Origin: an archaeon
GTDB taxonomy: Archaea > Hydrothermarchaeota > Hydrothermarchaeia > Hydrothermarchaeales > JALUUU01
Assembly: GCA_027021185.1 (NCBI GenBank)
Contig: JALUUU010000260.1
Coordinates: forward strand, 1-5,191
Direction of reading: 5' to 3'
DNA: 5,191 bases
Under the pieces are notes generated by a model, which was given only the letters and a program-made list of their open reading frames with translations, did no database searches and was not told the DNA's origin. This document shows, piece after piece, positions 5,079-5,191 of the stretch. The translations under genes were made by a program, and so were the position numbers. Within the stretch, counting starts at the first letter, position 1; the number at the start of each line of letters is the position of its first letter.

Positions 5079-5191
5079 GTGAGGTTCCTTCCCATTGTAA
5101 TTCTTCTTTTATTCACTCTGCATATTGGTGAGGTGACTGCCTCATCGATATGTGAAACTCTAGACTGTTCCTCTGTTTTGAAGGCAGACCA
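5079..5191 (+). CDS. N-terminus of an exported protein of unknown function, 3' end cut by window edge
   Basis: A GTG start at 5079 follows GAGAGGG (5065-5071) with 7 nt spacing, and an in-frame TGA at 5064 rules out an upstream start. The visible 37 residues begin MRFLPIVILLLFTLHIGEVTA, a typical Sec signal peptide with a possible cleavage after Val-Thr-Ala. The mature start, SSICETLDCSSVLKAD, has two cysteines five residues apart. No family can be recognised from this. Its position after nosZ suggests a nos accessory factor such as NosD or NosL, or an electron donor, but the sequence itself does not show this. Confidence 0.65.
   Translation, partial: MRFLPIVILLLFTLHIGEVTASSICETLDCSSVLKAD

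Overview
The window looks like chromosomal DNA from an archaeon, probably a thermophilic or denitrifying lineage of the TACK type; the exact lineage cannot be read from sequence alone. The archaeal signs are: a tRNA-Pro(TGG) with a G1-C72 pair, an archaeal-type D-loop and no encoded CCA; TATA-like boxes about 25 nt before start codons that lack a Shine-Dalgarno; strong GGAGG-type ribosome sites on other genes; and T-runs without stem-loops after genes.

Left half (1-2410), a queuosine-type tRNA modification locus. On the minus strand, queA (S-adenosylmethionine:tRNA ribosyltransferase-isomerase) overlaps a tRNA-guanine transglycosylase gene (tgt) by 10 nt; tgt runs off the left edge. Divergent from queA, only 51 nt away, is queF (preQ0 to preQ1 reductase). 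Together they make a logical path: QueF makes preQ1, TGT inserts it into tRNA, and QueA builds epoxyqueuosine. This path is normally bacterial, whereas archaea usually make archaeosine from preQ0. Its presence beside an archaeal tRNA and archaeal promoters is the most striking feature here. One AT-rich TATA element midway between queA and queF could drive both genes as leaderless transcripts.

Middle (2401-3133). The queF stop codon lies inside the 5' end of tRNA-Pro(TGG). Next comes a small two-CBS-domain protein with four clustered cysteines, preceded by a TATA box and a near-perfect 24-bp palindrome. A T7 tract ends this unit. The following 187-nt AT-rich intergenic region carries several inverted repeats and the presumed nosZ promoter, including a sequence module shared with the CBS gene leader.

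Right half (3134-5191). nosZ encodes a complete nitrous oxide reductase with all seven CuZ histidines, all CuA ligands, and an N-terminal twin-arginine signal that ends in a lipobox-like Leu-Thr-Gly-Cys. A T-rich terminator follows. The window then ends in the start of a secreted protein, possibly a nos accessory gene but not identifiable from 37 residues. The shared promoter module suggests, without proving, that the CBS protein and NosZ are co-regulated.
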